A program made the translations under genes and the position numbers. From assembly GCA_003978455.1 (NCBI GenBank), contig QNZT01000117.1, positions 1 through 16,981 on the forward strand: a stretch of DNA of 16,981 nucleotides, written 5' to 3'. The notes beneath the pieces are model-generated. The model ran no database searches and was not told the DNA's origin. It saw nothing but the letters and a program-made list of their open reading frames with translations. The DNA is from Sulfurospirillum sp. (GTDB lineage: Bacteria; Campylobacterota; Campylobacteria; Campylobacterales; QNZT01). Shown piece after piece: positions 15,053-16,981 of the stretch. The stretch's first letter is position 1, and every line of letters begins with the position of its first letter.

Positions 15053-15094
15053 CTATCTATAGTAGTCTGATTTTATCATAGGGATATTGTAAAA

Positions 15095-15114
15095 AATCTT
15101 AAAGCTTAAAGATT
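15095..15114. repeat. Imperfect 20-bp palindrome with an internal 7-bp tandem repeat
   Basis: The block AATCTT-A-AAGCTT-A-AAGATT is a near palindrome with one mismatched position pair and contains CTTAAAG twice in tandem. It lies in the divergent spacer 14887-15219, about 45 nt upstream of the M60 -10 box and about 80 nt upstream of the DUF6394 -10 box. It could be an operator for either gene; no regulator family is recognised. Confidence 0.3.
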
Positions 15115-15190
15115 TGTCAAAGAAAGATGCCAGGAGCGAAACTATAAGTTACTTTTAATAGGCTTAATTTTTTTATTCTCCTATTTGCGG

Positions 15191-15196
15191 TATAAT
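15191..15196 (+). promoter_or_regulatory. Promoter -10 box for the DUF6394-channel operon
   Basis: A perfect TATAAT lies about 20 nt upstream of a strong AAGGAG ribosome binding site (15208-15213). The -35 zone is a T-rich run rather than TTGACA. Transcription would begin near 15203, giving a leader of under 20 nt. Confidence 0.6.
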
Positions 15197-15219
15197 TTGT
15201 TTTACCAAAGGAGAGTATG

Positions 15220-15600
15220 ATGAATTTTGATAAAGTGATTTCAGGGTTTTTCTTTATCTTGGCGATGACGCTGAACTTCGGATTTTTCTACGGAAATCCG
15301 GAAGTGCTGGCGGAGCATAGCAAATATGAACTTTTTGCCGCGATTGTGGTCAACTTGATCGCAACGATCATGAAGTTCGGGGATAAAACACAGGTCGGAT
15401 CGGTTTTACTGGCGACTTCACTGGTGGCTGATATTCAGCTGATCGGTTCCGCTTCTATCTGGGGGATTGCACTGTATGGTCTCGGTGGGTTGGATATCGA
15501 GTCTTCCACTGCTATCATCTCGCTCTCAGGCGGTGCACTTCTGGCAAATATCACATCGGTGGTGATATTTGTGGGTGATACGCTCAAATCCAAAAGATAG
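15220..15600 (+). CDS. DUF6394-like small integral membrane protein
   Basis: The 126-aa product has four hydrophobic segments (about 5-25, 38-52, 60-82 and 95-117), with short charged loops (NPEVLAEHSKYE, KFGDKTQ) and a basic C-terminal tail (DTLKSKR). The block YELFAAIVVNLIATIMKFGD and the arrangement with a downstream potassium channel match what I recall as DUF6394, found in Campylobacterota; the family name is from memory. Two ATGs lie in tandem at 15217 and 15220. AAGGAG ends 3 nt before the first and 6 nt before the second, so I use the second. Only 3 bp separate its stop from the channel gene, so the two are likely co-translated and the protein may be a channel partner (inference). Confidence 0.75.
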   Translation: MNFDKVISGFFFILAMTLNFGFFYGNPEVLAEHSKYELFAAIVVNLIATIMKFGDKTQVGSVLLATSLVADIQLIGSASIWGIALYGLGGLDIESSTAIISLSGGALLANITSVVIFVGDTLKSKR

Positions 15601-15603
15601 ACG

Positions 15604-16981
15604 ATGCAAAGTTACGCAAGCTGGATAGTCATCCGGCGGCTGAGGATTCCTTTTATCATCATCATTGTGACGTTCGCTGTCTCCATACTGGGGATGATGC
15701 TGATCCCCGGACAGGATGATCAGGGCAATATCTATCATCTGAACTTTTTTGACGCTTTCTACTTTGTCAGCTATATGGCTTCGACGATCGGTTTCGGTGA
15801 GTCTCCGTACGCGTTTACCTATCCTCAGAAGATATGGGTTTCGATGTCCATCTATCTGACGGTAATCGGATGGTTTTACGGTATAGGTACGATTGTCGCG
15901 CTGATTCAGGATAAAGTACTTGCCGAAGAGATTGCACGTTCAAAATTTGTTTCCGATGTGAAAGAGATGAATGAGCCGTTTATTTTGATCTTCGGATACA
16001 ACAATGTAACGAAAAAGTTGATCAAGAGGCTTAGTCAGATCCCACGGCGGATGGTGGTGATCGATAAAGATGAAACAAAGATAGATGCTTTGAAACTGGA
16101 GGGGTATCATCCGCATATTCCCGCTTTTCATGGGGATTTGCTGGATGTTTCGGTGGTGGAGATGGCAGGTATCAGATCGCCGATGTGCAAAAGTGTGGTG
16201 ATCGTTTTTGAAAAAGAGTACAAAAATACCAAAATCGCGATGATGTGCAAATACCTCAATCCTGATGCAAAAATCATCGTCCGTTCCAATACCCTCCAAA
16301 ACAATGACTACCTCTATACCATCGGTATCGACCACATCGAAAATCCCTTTAAAGTGATCTCCAACAGACTCTATCTGGCGATGACCGCACCGCACCTGTG
16401 GATGCTGGAGATGTGGGTGCATGGGCATCCGTTGCAGATCGGACTTCATGAAAAGATTCCCCGTGGGAAATTTGTCGTTTTCGGTTATGGGCGAATGGGG
16501 AAAGCACTGGAGATGGGTCTGATCAAGGCAAAGGTCGAGTATGTATTTATCGATGCAGGTGATATTTTCAAACAGGTGCATAAAGTAGAGAAGATTTTCA
16601 GTGAAGAGCATCTGGAAAATAAGCTGATCGATGCAGGTGTAGATGAAGCAGCTGTGATCGTGGCAGGCACGAGAGACGATATGGTTAATCTTGCAGTGGT
16701 GATGCTTGCACGCAAGCACAATCCCGATATCTATACGATTGCCCGTGAAAACTCTCTTTCCGATCTCAAAGTATTTAAAGCGGCAAATATCGACAGAAAC
16801 TACATCCTTGAAGAGATTATTGCCAATAAAACCTATAACTATATTGCTAAACCGCTTGCCAACGCTTTTATCCAGCAGTTGAGCAAGCACGATGACCAAT
16901 GGGGACGGGCGATCGTCAACAGGATCGTGACCAAGCTGGGACGAAAACCGCATCTATGTGAGATGTCTGCGACACAAAAAC
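15604..16981 (+). CDS. Two-TM potassium channel with two RCK/TrkA-N domains, 3' end outside window
   Basis: The frame is open for 459 codons to the right edge. TM1 is at about 16-36, a pore helix and filter STIGFGE at 60-66, and TM2 at about 78-101. Two cytoplasmic RCK (TrkA-N, Rossmann) domains follow. The first (about 126-250) starts ILIFGYNN and lacks the canonical GxGxxG. The second (about 288-410) starts FVVFGYGRMG, has the intact glycine motif, and ends its second strand with D317. Prokaryotic channels of this build (MthK- and GsuK-like) are gated by ligands such as Ca2+ or nucleotides bound to RCK. The filter is TIGFGE rather than TVGYGD; potassium selectivity is probable but not certain. 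There is little SD sequence before the ATG 3 bp after the DUF6394 stop, consistent with coupling. Confidence 0.88.
   Translation, partial: MQSYASWIVIRRLRIPFIIIIVTFAVSILGMMLIPGQDDQGNIYHLNFFDAFYFVSYMASTIGFGESPYAFTYPQKIWVSMSIYLTVIGWFYGIGTIVALIQDKVLAEEIARSKFVSDVKEMNEPFILIFGYNNVTKKLIKRLSQIPRRMVVIDKDETKIDALKLEGYHPHIPAFHGDLLDVSVVEMAGIRSPMCKSVVIVFEKEYKNTKIAMMCKYLNPDAKIIVRSNTLQNNDYLYTIGIDHIENPFKVISNRLYLAMTAPHLWMLEMWVHGHPLQIGLHEKIPRGKFVVFGYGRMGKALEMGLIKAKVEYVFIDAGDIFKQVHKVEKIFSEEHLENKLIDAGVDEAAVIVAGTRDDMVNLAVVMLARKHNPDIYTIARENSLSDLKVFKAANIDRNYILEEIIANKTYNYIAKPLANAFIQQLSKHDDQWGRAIVNRIVTKLGRKPHLCEMSATQK

Noticed and set aside
14893..15219. tRNA, small protein gene or CRISPR repeats in the longest non-coding stretch
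   Set aside because: No cloverleaf, no evenly spaced repeats and no frame with a good ribosome binding site were found. The riboswitch candidate, two promoters and one palindrome account for what is visible.
15940..16953. A 337-codon minus-strand open frame at the right edge
   Set aside because: It is antisense to the RCK domains of the potassium channel. The plus-strand frame is open throughout, begins with a proper pore and has two Rossmann motifs, so the minus-strand frame is a shadow.

Overview
The window looks like a chromosome segment from a free-living member of the Campylobacterota, most like the sulfur-oxidising vent and sediment genera (Sulfurovum, Sulfurimonas, Sulfuricurvum). The main reasons are a DUF2603/UPF0763 protein, a family I know only from this phylum; the pairing of hemN with a glycolate-oxidase/GlpC-like iron-sulfur protein, as in Helicobacter; and a DUF6394-like membrane protein beside a TrkA-type potassium channel. 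Genes are tightly packed with many 1-14 bp overlaps. The only non-coding stretch above 300 bp is 14887-15219. Genus assignment is inference.

Layout. The left edge (2-163, +) holds the last 53 codons of a YqaA-type membrane protein, whose 3' end overlaps lgt convergently. A minus-strand run then reads from 6085 down to 121: hemB, argF, DUF2603, hemN, an iron-sulfur CCG-domain protein and lgt. Gaps are at most 19 bp and four of the junctions are overlapped or separated by 4 bp or less, so this is probably one operon combining haem synthesis, arginine synthesis, redox and lipoprotein modification. A 79 bp divergent spacer leads to a plus-strand run: ribA, rsmG, a PP0621-type small membrane protein, a 130-aa unknown protein and htpX (6165-8724). 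Convergent to this is a minus-strand glycolysis pair, pfkA-pgk (11053-8768).

Beyond pfkA lies one large gene (11110-14886, -) for a 1258-aa surface lipoprotein of the SslE/AcfD/ImpA type with an M60 zinc-protease motif. Its base composition looks more AT-rich than its neighbours. Its leader carries a candidate cyclic-di-GMP-I (GEMM) riboswitch directly after a TATAAT promoter. Divergent from it, a strong-looking promoter drives a DUF6394-like protein and a two-TM potassium channel with two RCK domains, which runs off the right edge.

The two most striking items are (1) a 135-nt in-frame insertion in pgk, bounded by a 9-bp direct repeat and containing several hairpins, whose removal restores a normal PGK sequence, and (2) the GEMM-like riboswitch in front of the M60 lipoprotein. 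Lgt, encoded in the same window, would lipidate that protein. I saw no tRNA, rRNA, CRISPR array or transposase gene.
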